Virus record (IMG/VR): IMGVR_UViG_3300047319_000426
Span: 1 to 27,930 of that record
Reading direction: 5' to 3' (one strand)
Length of the DNA stretch: 27,930 nt
From: a virus
Below the pieces are notes generated by a model that worked only from the letters and a program-made list of their open reading frames with translations, was not told the origin of the DNA and searched no databases. The translations under genes and the position numbers were made by a program. This document shows positions 14,846 through 22,686 of this stretch, piece by piece. Position 1 is the first letter of the stretch, and every line of letters begins with the position of its first letter.

Positions 14846-17800
14846 ATGCCCGAACAAAATCCGTACGATAAGATCGCAAAGGATCTGAAAGATCAAGGCG
14901 CGTTCAATACGCCTACCGCGCCCACCACAGTTCTCCCAACGTCAACCTATGACTACGCCGCACAGCGGACTCCAGACGCGCACGCACAGGCGCTGAAGGC
15001 CCAGAACGAAGTCGGCTTGCCAGTGCCGGTCGCAGAGCAGGACGCGAATCAAACGGCGTTCCAGTTGCGAATGCGCGATCTGGATAAGACGCTGAAGAAC
15101 ACCACGCCCGAAGTCCAACAGTTCATGTCTGGAGGCAAACCGCCAGATGGACCTGCGGGAAAGTTTGCGGGCATTGTGGTTCCAGGCAACATCAAGAATC
15201 TGTACGATCGTAAGATCCTGAACAATCCTGACGGCAGCTATTCGACCACGGAATCCGCGAGCTTCAACATCAACGGCAAAGAAGTGTTGCTGCCAACGGT
15301 TGTTGATGGCGTGCGGCTGACGTCGCAGAATCCTGATGGCACGACGAACTACAGCAAGGTGATGGAGCGTTGGAACAAGACAGGCGAAATGCTTGGCGTG
15401 TTCGATACGCCGGAGCACGCGGACGCGTATGCCGTCGCACTGCACAAGTCACAGGAAGATTACATCGAGGCACAGAAGACGAAGATCAATCCGGTTGACG
15501 CGCTCACGGTATCGCAAGACGATCTCGGCGTTCTCGATCAGCTCTCTCGCGGCCTTAAACAGTTCTGGCATTCGCTTCAGTTCGACGCGGCTGGCGGACA
15601 CAAGGCCGCGAACGATGCGATCATCACTCCGCAACAGCTTCGCGAGCCGGTCTATTCGTTCGCTGCAGGAACGCAGGGAATTCAGACTGGCGTGTATGGC
15701 GGAACGTCATGGACTCTCAGTTCACTGTCTCAACAGTTGAAGAAGGTGGCCGGTCCCGACAACGCTGTCAGCAAATTGCTGGATCATGGCAGCAAGATGT
15801 ACAACGATCTCGCGCAGCAATCCAATGCTGTTGCACAAACACTGTCCGGCGTTACTGGAGGCGACCGCGCCAACATGGGAACGATCGAAGCTGGCCTGAA
15901 CTCCGGCGTCGAATCGCTGCCAGGCAATCTCGCAACATTGGCCGCGACTGCAGGACTGCCTGAGAAGATGAGCGTGGACTTTGCATCATTCATCGGCGCA
16001 GCCTTTGGTGGATTCCTGTCTGCAGGACAGGAGCGCACGGATCTCATCGCGAGCGGCGTGCCAGAGGAAAGAGCCAACGCTGGAGCACTCAGTAATTTCT
16101 CGATTGAAACCGCGACCGAAATCTTGCCGATCTCTGCAGTGATGGAGAGAGCGGGCGGGAAGATTGGGTTTGTGAAAATGATCGAGAAATACGGACTGTC
16201 CGAACAGATCGGCGAGCAAGTCGCTACACTCTTCGAAGACTTCTCAAGCGAAGCCTCGAAGAATCCGGATCTCTCGCTGAAGGATTACATTGCGAATCAT
16301 GACTTCGCTGGCGCCGCAGAACAGACGTTCGTGGCGACGCTCGTATCGACCGCGCTCATCGGTGGCGGACTCGGCGCACTGAACAACGCTGCGATCGAGA
16401 AGCAGAAAGCTGAAGCCGCGAAGCGCGACGCAGATCTATTGACGAAGCTGAATGGTGTCATCGAACAGTCGAAGACTCGCACGCGTGCGCCTTCGGTCAT
16501 CAAGTCATTCGTTGAATCCCAACTGCCGGGAGCGACGATGCACATCGACGCACAGACGCTCGTGGATATTCTCGCGAAGCAAGATGTAAAGCTGAAAGAT
16601 GTCCGCGACAAGGTTCCATCGATCGATTCACAGATCGACGACGCGCTCACAATGGGCGGCGACGTCGTTGTTCCTGCATCCGAATGGGCCGCAGGAATGG
16701 CCGGAGAGAAATACAATCAGGCCGTGATTCCGCACACGCGCATCGCGTCGAAGGAATTGAGCTACGAAGACCAACAGGAGTTTGGTGAGAAGCAAGCGGT
16801 TCAGGATGCACGGAAGGCGCTCGATGAATCCACCGTGCTGCAGGACCGGCAGCAACAGATCCACACGATTCAACAGAACGTCGCGCAACAGCTCATCGTT
16901 GCGAGGCCGGACCTGTACAATCCAGAGACGGCGCTGCAGAGCGCCACGCTCGTCGGTTCGACATACGACAAGCTATCCGAAGATCTCACCCTTGGCGATG
17001 TCGTCGTTACGCCAGAGGAAGCATTCGCGAAGTATCCGTTCATAGTCCAGGCCGGAGAAGGCGGCGATTTCAATCAGGTCGCACAGGCGTCTCCGTTCGA
17101 AGTTGTGCAGAACATCGCGGGCAAGTTCATCATCGAGCCGATTGACAAAGGACCGATGACGAAGCCGAAGGGCTTGCCGAATCCATCTGCGATGGAAGTG
17201 GACAATAACGGCAGACGATTGCAGAATACTGGTGCGCCAATCGATCGGCGCCAACAGTTGCAGACGAAGCAGGTTCCGTACGCTGGCGATAAGGAACTTG
17301 GCATTCCTCCCGGCACGGCGACTGAGATCATTCCGGCTAATCCGACGAAGTTCACCGAACAGCAACTCGCTGACCGGCGCAACTACAAGCGTACAGCGAA
17401 GACGCAGAAGGAAGAATCTGGTCGCGTGTGGGCGACGAATCCCGATACGCATGCGCGTGAGCTTGTCTCACCCGAACAAGCAAAGCAGTGGGGCGAGCCC
17501 GCAGCGCAGTTGCCCGCAGAGTTTCAGAACAAGAAGACGCCCCAGGCGCCGACGCAGGAATTCAACACCAAAGAGGAAGCACAAGCCGCTATCGACAAGT
17601 TACTTGCATCTGAATTTGGGCAATCTGTGTATCACGGATCGCCGCATGAATTTGACGTTTTCAGTCTTCAGAAACTCGGCACTGGAGAAGGCAATCAGAC
17701 GTATGGATACGGTCTGTACTTCGCAAGCAACAAAGCGGTAGCAGAATACTACCGCAAAGCAATCACGGCATGGAGAAGCACAGGTGATAACGTCGGACGT

Positions 17801-20800
17801 TTATATGAAGTGGACATCCCAAGTGATGAGAATTTCATTCAGTATGAGAAAAACATCAACGACCAAAGTCCAAATGTTAGGGAAGCACTGATAGCTGCAG
17901 TGAATGAAGCTCCGGTCAACGAAGGGGCAAAGCGATTGATCCTGAACGGAACAGCTCCTGCCAGCTACGCATACAGAAAGATCGCTGATGGTTTCCAAAC
18001 CGGAGAATCTGTTCCGATCAAAAGCGGAGATCAAAAAGCTAGTGAATTACTCGCAGCGAAAGGTATCGCCGGTATCCAGTATCTCGACCAACATAGCCGC
18101 AACTCTGGCAAGGGCTCAACAAATTATGTCGTGTTCGATGACAAGCTCGCGAAGATAGTCTCTTTCAATCAGGATCTTCGTGGTGCTATTAAGTTCGATC
18201 CGTCTCAGGCAATAGTTCGTCTCACAAAAACGGCGGATATGTCCACATTTCTTCATGAATTTTCGCACATGCTTCTTCGAGTACACCAGGAGCTGGCAGG
18301 TAATCCCGAAGCGCCTTCGGTGTTCCGTGAACGGATGCAGATTATCGAAGATTGGGCCGGGGATGTTTCTGAAAGAGACATGCACGAGAAGTTCGCCACG
18401 GGATTCGAACAATATCTCTTCCAGGGCAAAGCGCCAAATGAGAGCCTTCGATCCGTGTTCCGCGCTTTCTCTTCGTGGATGAAAGCGATTTATCAAAAGA
18501 TCGCAAATCTCGGCAGCGGCTTTTCGCCGGAAGTCCGGCACGTCGTCGAGTCGATGATTGCATCAGAGAATCAGGTGGACATGAAAGAGTCGCAGCTTCG
18601 TGCGACGCCGATGTTCGAGAGCCGCGACAAGGCGAATCTGACAGCGGACGAGTGGGACGCATATCAAGCGACCGACGTAGAACGCACACAGAAGGCCGTG
18701 GAGACGATGCAGACCCGCTCCCTACGTGAGATGCGGTTCCTGCGGAAGTCGCAGTCCAAGGAGCTTTCTCGCTTACAGAAACTGGTATCGGCTCGGCGCC
18801 AAGAGGCCGAAGCTGCCGCGAGAACTGAAGTGCAGAACAGGCCGATTCGCCAGATCGAGAACTTCCTCGTGACCGGCAACGTTACGGCGGAAGACGGCAG
18901 CGTGCAGAACTTCCCGCTGCACAAGTTGAACATCAACGATCTCGAAGCGATGTACACTCCGCTCGAAGAGGACAACGCCCCCGTTCCCGACTGGCGCAAT
19001 CTGAAGTCTGCCGGGAAGAAGCTGACGAGCGAGGATGGATTGCATCCGGATATCGTCGCGCAAATAGCGGGCAGCACGTTCTCGTCCGGCGATGAACTCG
19101 TGCGGAAGCTCGCGAACCTGCAGCCGATCAACGATGAGATCCAAGCGTTAACGGATCTCACCATGCTGGAGAACTACGGCGACATCTACGACAAGGAAAC
19201 ACTCGACCGCGCAGTTGACATCGCGGTCCACAACGACGCGCTCATCAAGATGGCAGCGATCGAGCTGAAAGCTTTGGGCTCTGCGATCAGCGTGAAGACG
19301 TTGAGCAAGACCGCCAAGGCGTTCGCTGAAGAGGCGATCGGACGCAAGCAGGTTGGACGTCTGCGCGTGAAGGACTTCGAACTCGCGGAATCACGCAGCG
19401 CACGTAAGGCGCTCGCGGCTTTGGAGAAGGGCAACCTGACCGAAGCTGTGATGCACAAGAAGAATCAGATCCTCAATGGCATCGCCGCGAAGTATGCAGC
19501 ACAGGCGCTCGACGAAGTGCGCGATCAGATCCGTTACAACGCCAAGTTCCGCAAGCCAGCTCTGAAGCAACGGATTGGACGCGACACAGTGGAGCAGGTC
19601 ACAGGATTACTCGAACAGTTTGGATTCAAGGAAGCGAAGGGCACGACGCGGCCAACGCTTGCATCTTGGATCGCGGATCAGCAAGTGATCGGCTACGATC
19701 CCGGCGTTCCCGCATGGATTCAGACCGGCGAGTACAAAGCTTATTCCGCTTTGACGATGGATGAATTCCGCGAAGTGTCGGATGCGATCAAGGCCGTCGA
19801 AGAGACTGGCCGCAATCGGCAACAGGTTCTGGTGAAGGGCCAAGCTATCGAATTCGAGAAGGCCGAAGCGGAGCTTGTCGATTCGATCCACGCCAATGCG
19901 GTACGCACGCAGAAGCAAGGCGTCGAAGAGAAGAAAGGACTCGTCGAGAAATTGAAGAAGTGGAAGTCGGAGCTGACGCTGTTCGATTTCACTGCGCGAG
20001 AAATTGACGGCTGGAAAGACTTCGGCCCGATGCACAACATCCTCGTTACGATGAAGAACAAAGCTTCCGTCTATGAGGCCGAACGCCAATTGGAAGCGTA
20101 CAAACAACTCAACGAACTGCAGAAGATTCTCGGCAAGGTGAAGGATACTGCGAGCTTCATCCCTGAAATAAACATGTCGTTGACGCGCAACCAACGCATC
20201 AAGTTCGCACTCTACGCTGGCACGAAGGAAAGCTATCAGCGTCTGCAGGACGGCGGCATTTACACCGGCCCGACGAAACTCTCCGCGCAGGAGATCCGCG
20301 CTGTGCTGGATTCTCTCACGAAGGAAGAGATGAACTACGTGCAAGGCATGTGGGATTTCTTCAAACCGTTTTGGGCAGAGATCGTTGAGAAAGAGAAGCG
20401 GCTCAAAGGCTACGCGCCGAAGCCAGCCGACGTTATCTCTGTGACGACGAAGCATGGTGAATTCCCTGGAGGATACTTCCCGATCGATTACGATCGACGC
20501 GGCGAAGGTATGCACAACGATCCGGACACGGCGCAGGAAGCCTACGACAAAACTCGTATGGGCCGATACACTGGCATCGTCACAAAGAACGGCGCGTTGA
20601 ACGAGCGCGTCACAACGATCAAGGACCGGCCTCTGAACTTGGATTTGTCCACGCTGCCGAACCATGTGAACGAAATGATTCACGACTTGGCATTCCACGA
20701 GTGGGCGATTCAATCGCACAAGGTTCTCTACTCGAACAAAGTTAAGGCCGCGATGCTGGAGCACTATCCAATCTCGACGTTGGACAACCTGCGTAAAGAA

Positions 20801-21730
20801 CGGGCGAACATCATCAAGGGCAACATCGGAGCTGCGGGCGCCGGAGATCAGGTCATTCGTACTCTGCGGAAATGGTCTGCCGTTGGCGCACTCGCGTTCA
20901 ACTTCCATTCGGGAATCATGCAGCCGATCGGGATGCTGCAAGCTCTCCCGCGCATTGGTGCCACCGGCCTCGCTGTGGGCGTGATGCGTGCATTCCAGAA
21001 CACTGCACGCCTGGAGCTGCCATCGACATACGCACTGGAGCACTCAGGCTTCATGCGTTCCAACTTCAACGCTTCAACTCAGGAGCTGGCAACTTGGAAG
21101 AAGGACATGGAATCCTCGAAGGCGTGGAAGCGCAACGTCGATAAGGCAACCGGCTTCGTCGTCAGCGATCTCGGCTTCATGTGGATGCGCGGTATGAACA
21201 ACGCCACGAACAACGTCATCTGGCTCGGCGCCGAATCCAAGGCCCGCAGCAAAGGCGGACTGACTGAGGAGCAGATCATTGAGTATGCCGACGACGCTGT
21301 GCGCGATACACAAGGCAGCGGATTGAAGGTCGATCGCTCGTTGTTCGAGCAGTCGATCGGCGGCGAGATCTTGTCGATGTACTACACATTCTTCTCGCGC
21401 ACGTACAACATGAGCCGCGAGATCAAAGGCAAAACTAAAAGCGTGAAGGACGTTCCTCGCGCAGCGTACCACTATGGCATGATGATCGGCGTCGCGTCGA
21501 TCCTCGCCACGATCGCGCACGGACTGGCGTCGAAGCAACCGGACAAGGATCTGGCGCCGGACGCATTCCTGAAAGACGCCATTGCATTCCTGTTGAATCA
21601 GGTTCCTGTTGGCCGCGAGTTTGGTGGATTGATCCAGGGCTATCCGTATCGCGGACCTGCGATCAGTAGCGCGATCAAGCAACTGTACGATATGATTCCT
21701 AAAGCAGAGAAAATCGTGGAGGGACAATAA
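14846..21730 (+). CDS. Giant polyvalent ejection protein (T7 gp16 position) with ADP-ribosyltransferase and zinc metallopeptidase domains
   Basis: A 2294-residue protein in the place of the largest internal virion protein. In order: an N-terminal GNI...NPDGS.STT.S.S.NI.GKEVLLPTVV module (about 114-205) known from other phage proteins; hydrophobic helices near 380-395 and 495-512; an ADP-ribosyltransferase domain of the polyvalent-protein (ART-PolyVal) type at about 927-1105 with YHGSPHEFD (929-937), GTGEG, YGYGLYFAS (953-961) and a final NYVVFDD; a zincin-like domain with HEFSH (1137-1141) and a later E.FATGFEQYL whose Glu1181 or Glu1188 could be the third ligand; long charged helices with coiled-coil parts (1230-1900); and a C-terminal region with GALAFNFHSGIMQPIGML and a membrane-like helix near 2209-2230. 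No lytic transglycosylase motif is seen. The start follows AGGAG (14836-14840). Ejection into the host is inferred. Confidence 0.9.
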   Translation: MPEQNPYDKIAKDLKDQGAFNTPTAPTTVLPTSTYDYAAQRTPDAHAQALKAQNEVGLPVPVAEQDANQTAFQLRMRDLDKTLKNTTPEVQQFMSGGKPPDGPAGKFAGIVVPGNIKNLYDRKILNNPDGSYSTTESASFNINGKEVLLPTVVDGVRLTSQNPDGTTNYSKVMERWNKTGEMLGVFDTPEHADAYAVALHKSQEDYIEAQKTKINPVDALTVSQDDLGVLDQLSRGLKQFWHSLQFDAAGGHKAANDAIITPQQLREPVYSFAAGTQGIQTGVYGGTSWTLSSLSQQLKKVAGPDNAVSKLLDHGSKMYNDLAQQSNAVAQTLSGVTGGDRANMGTIEAGLNSGVESLPGNLATLAATAGLPEKMSVDFASFIGAAFGGFLSAGQERTDLIASGVPEERANAGALSNFSIETATEILPISAVMERAGGKIGFVKMIEKYGLSEQIGEQVATLFEDFSSEASKNPDLSLKDYIANHDFAGAAEQTFVATLVSTALIGGGLGALNNAAIEKQKAEAAKRDADLLTKLNGVIEQSKTRTRAPSVIKSFVESQLPGATMHIDAQTLVDILAKQDVKLKDVRDKVPSIDSQIDDALTMGGDVVVPASEWAAGMAGEKYNQAVIPHTRIASKELSYEDQQEFGEKQAVQDARKALDESTVLQDRQQQIHTIQQNVAQQLIVARPDLYNPETALQSATLVGSTYDKLSEDLTLGDVVVTPEEAFAKYPFIVQAGEGGDFNQVAQASPFEVVQNIAGKFIIEPIDKGPMTKPKGLPNPSAMEVDNNGRRLQNTGAPIDRRQQLQTKQVPYAGDKELGIPPGTATEIIPANPTKFTEQQLADRRNYKRTAKTQKEESGRVWATNPDTHARELVSPEQAKQWGEPAAQLPAEFQNKKTPQAPTQEFNTKEEAQAAIDKLLASEFGQSVYHGSPHEFDVFSLQKLGTGEGNQTYGYGLYFASNKAVAEYYRKAITAWRSTGDNVGRLYEVDIPSDENFIQYEKNINDQSPNVREALIAAVNEAPVNEGAKRLILNGTAPASYAYRKIADGFQTGESVPIKSGDQKASELLAAKGIAGIQYLDQHSRNSGKGSTNYVVFDDKLAKIVSFNQDLRGAIKFDPSQAIVRLTKTADMSTFLHEFSHMLLRVHQELAGNPEAPSVFRERMQIIEDWAGDVSERDMHEKFATGFEQYLFQGKAPNESLRSVFRAFSSWMKAIYQKIANLGSGFSPEVRHVVESMIASENQVDMKESQLRATPMFESRDKANLTADEWDAYQATDVERTQKAVETMQTRSLREMRFLRKSQSKELSRLQKLVSARRQEAEAAARTEVQNRPIRQIENFLVTGNVTAEDGSVQNFPLHKLNINDLEAMYTPLEEDNAPVPDWRNLKSAGKKLTSEDGLHPDIVAQIAGSTFSSGDELVRKLANLQPINDEIQALTDLTMLENYGDIYDKETLDRAVDIAVHNDALIKMAAIELKALGSAISVKTLSKTAKAFAEEAIGRKQVGRLRVKDFELAESRSARKALAALEKGNLTEAVMHKKNQILNGIAAKYAAQALDEVRDQIRYNAKFRKPALKQRIGRDTVEQVTGLLEQFGFKEAKGTTRPTLASWIADQQVIGYDPGVPAWIQTGEYKAYSALTMDEFREVSDAIKAVEETGRNRQQVLVKGQAIEFEKAEAELVDSIHANAVRTQKQGVEEKKGLVEKLKKWKSELTLFDFTAREIDGWKDFGPMHNILVTMKNKASVYEAERQLEAYKQLNELQKILGKVKDTASFIPEINMSLTRNQRIKFALYAGTKESYQRLQDGGIYTGPTKLSAQEIRAVLDSLTKEEMNYVQGMWDFFKPFWAEIVEKEKRLKGYAPKPADVISVTTKHGEFPGGYFPIDYDRRGEGMHNDPDTAQEAYDKTRMGRYTGIVTKNGALNERVTTIKDRPLNLDLSTLPNHVNEMIHDLAFHEWAIQSHKVLYSNKVKAAMLEHYPISTLDNLRKERANIIKGNIGAAGAGDQVIRTLRKWSAVGALAFNFHSGIMQPIGMLQALPRIGATGLAVGVMRAFQNTARLELPSTYALEHSGFMRSNFNASTQELATWKKDMESSKAWKRNVDKATGFVVSDLGFMWMRGMNNATNNVIWLGAESKARSKGGLTEEQIIEYADDAVRDTQGSGLKVDRSLFEQSIGGEILSMYYTFFSRTYNMSREIKGKTKSVKDVPRAAYHYGMMIGVASILATIAHGLASKQPDKDLAPDAFLKDAIAFLLNQVPVGREFGGLIQGYPYRGPAISSAIKQLYDMIPKAEKIVEGQ
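17590..18300 (+). other. AT-rich island within the giant gene, covering the ADP-ribosyltransferase region
   Basis: A hand count gives about 47% GC over 17761-18300, with a minimum of about 33% in 17821-17880, against about 59% over 19321-19560 in the same gene. The boundaries match the ART domain and its junction with the metallopeptidase. The outer limits given here are approximate. Confidence 0.6.
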
Positions 21731-21855
21731 TGGTTCAACCTGACGACAAGAAATATTGGCTGACTCCCGGCGACGAAGAAGCTGATGGCGCGAAGCTGGA
21801 CGAGGGAGTCAAGAGTCTGATAGACTATTTAGAGATCAGAGAAAACGGGAAGTGA
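21730..21855 (+). CDS. Very small hypothetical protein (41 aa)
   Basis: A 41-codon frame whose ATG overlaps the stop of the giant gene (TAATG), the junction type used throughout this gene block. The product is highly charged (DDKKYWLTPGDEEADGAKLDEG...) with a helical C-terminus. It fills an otherwise 128-base gap exactly between two genes, and the next ATG follows three bases after its TGA. It is probably real, but the function is unknown. Confidence 0.6.
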   Translation: MVQPDDKKYWLTPGDEEADGAKLDEGVKSLIDYLEIRENGK

Positions 21856-21858
21856 AAC

Positions 21859-22083
21859 ATGGATGTGTCAAAGATCATTGGTAGTATCCCGCTGGCCGCA
21901 GGAGCGGTTTACGTTACAAAGGAATTGTTCGTGAGCGCCAGAGACAAAGTGAAGAAGTGGGATAAGCACGTCGCCGATGACGAGACAACCCATGCCGTTT
22001 TCAAGACGAAGCTCGAAGCACAGGCCGAATCGTTGAAGAACATCGAAAGCAATCTCAACCGGCTTGTAGATAAACTTTTGTAG
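21859..22083 (+). CDS. Small protein with N-terminal hydrophobic helix and coiled-coil tail (74 aa)
   Basis: Residues 5-24 (KIIGSIPLAAGAVYVTKELF) form a weak membrane helix; the rest (about 28-74) is a charged helix with heptad-like Leu/Ile spacing (LEAQAESLKNIESNLNRLV). That layout is seen in some phage membrane proteins of lysis systems (i-spanin or XhlA-like), but no specific family is recognised and there are no known spanin motifs. It starts three bases after the preceding stop with GGGA upstream, and is followed by another tiny gene. It might be an accessory lysis or membrane-anchoring protein; this is a guess. Confidence 0.7.
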   Translation: MDVSKIIGSIPLAAGAVYVTKELFVSARDKVKKWDKHVADDETTHAVFKTKLEAQAESLKNIESNLNRLVDKLL

Positions 22084-22091
22084 GAGGCGCC

Positions 22092-22223
22092 ATGCCCTTC
22101 AAGAAAACCGGACCTGATTCATACACAAGTCCAAGCGGTCGAAAGTGGACCGGCAAACAGGTGAGACTTTATTACGCGACTGACGGCTTCACGAAAAAAC
22201 CGAAGCGGAAAAAGAAACGCTAG
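22092..22223 (+). CDS. Very small basic protein (43 aa)
   Basis: A 43-residue frame with the best Shine-Dalgarno of this group (AGGAGG at 22082-22087, 4-base spacing). It reads YTSPSGRKWTGKQVRLYYATDGF followed by a run of lysines and arginines (KKPKRKKKR). This SPSGRK...YYATDGF layout recurs in small uncharacterised phage proteins. The basic tail could bind nucleic acid. It is the last plus-strand gene, and its final 35 bases overlap the 3' end of the convergent minus-strand gene. Confidence 0.7.
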   Translation: MPFKKTGPDSYTSPSGRKWTGKQVRLYYATDGFTKKPKRKKKR

Positions 22224-22686
22224 AAGTTCCGTTCAGATCCTTGTACCACAATTGCTTCCGCTCTGAGAGATGAGCTTCAACCTTCCGCGCTCCTCGTCCA
22301 CCTTCATGATGCCAGCCGACCGGATGACTCATTCGGTCAAACTTCCAGCCGGAAGCTGTCAACGATAATCCCGTTTCTGTTTTCAAAATGAAAGTCTGAA
22401 TTCGATTGTAGCCCAGGGCAGCGGAGGCGCGAGCTGCAGCGGAGTAGAGAAATGAGCAGACGTTCTTCGTGCCGTCAGAGCACAGCCGCGTGACTTCAGT
22501 CCAGTCTGTTTGATGCTGTCCGCCGACCGGCCTTCCTACGATCACAACGCCGACAAGCTTGTCGTCCACTGTGGCGCCCAAGCTGAACCTGTGGCCTTGC
22601 ACTTTCTTGTGGTGTCGATGCAGACGATCGACGAATTCGTTTGCTTCTTTCAACTCGACGTGGCAGAGCTTCAGCGTTCCGCTCAT
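22189..22686 (-). CDS. XF1762-family GNAT-like protein
   Basis: A 165-residue protein of the XF1762 family of phage/prophage acetyltransferase-like proteins. Signature parts are ELKEANEFVDRLHRHHKKVQGHRFSLGA, LVGVVIVGRPVGG, EVTRLCSDGTKNVCSFLY, and LGYNRIQTFI...TGLSLTASGW. The EVTRLC/SFLY/lGY/aGW series is shared with GNAT-fold DNA-modification proteins of the Mom type, so base modification is one possible role. The ATG at 22686 is chosen over an in-frame upstream ATG (22812) because it overlaps the primase-helicase stop as ATGA. The last 15 residues (NGTSSVSFSASVFS) look non-conserved and run into the convergent overlap. Confidence 0.85.
   Translation of the reverse strand: MSGTLKLCHVELKEANEFVDRLHRHHKKVQGHRFSLGATVDDKLVGVVIVGRPVGGQHQTDWTEVTRLCSDGTKNVCSFLYSAAARASAALGYNRIQTFILKTETGLSLTASGWKFDRMSHPVGWHHEGGRGARKVEAHLSERKQLWYKDLNGTSSVSFSASVFS

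Noticed and set aside
19607-21043. Long open frame (478 codons) antisense to the giant ejection gene
   Set aside because: It lies wholly within a strongly supported coding gene, is rich in Arg/His/Leu/Val as expected for the complement of GC-biased codons, and no domain is recognisable in its translation.
14846-21730. Lytic transglycosylase (SLT) domain, as found in T7 gp16
   Set aside because: I could not find the usual catalytic Glu context (E..FNP.A.S..GA.GL.Q) anywhere in the chain; peptidoglycan opening at entry must be done by something else or by an unrecognised domain.
22186-22206. GCTTC/GAAGC inverted repeat at the convergent junction as a terminator
   Set aside because: Only 5 bp, with the T-run in the loop rather than after the stem on the minus strand and none on the plus strand.
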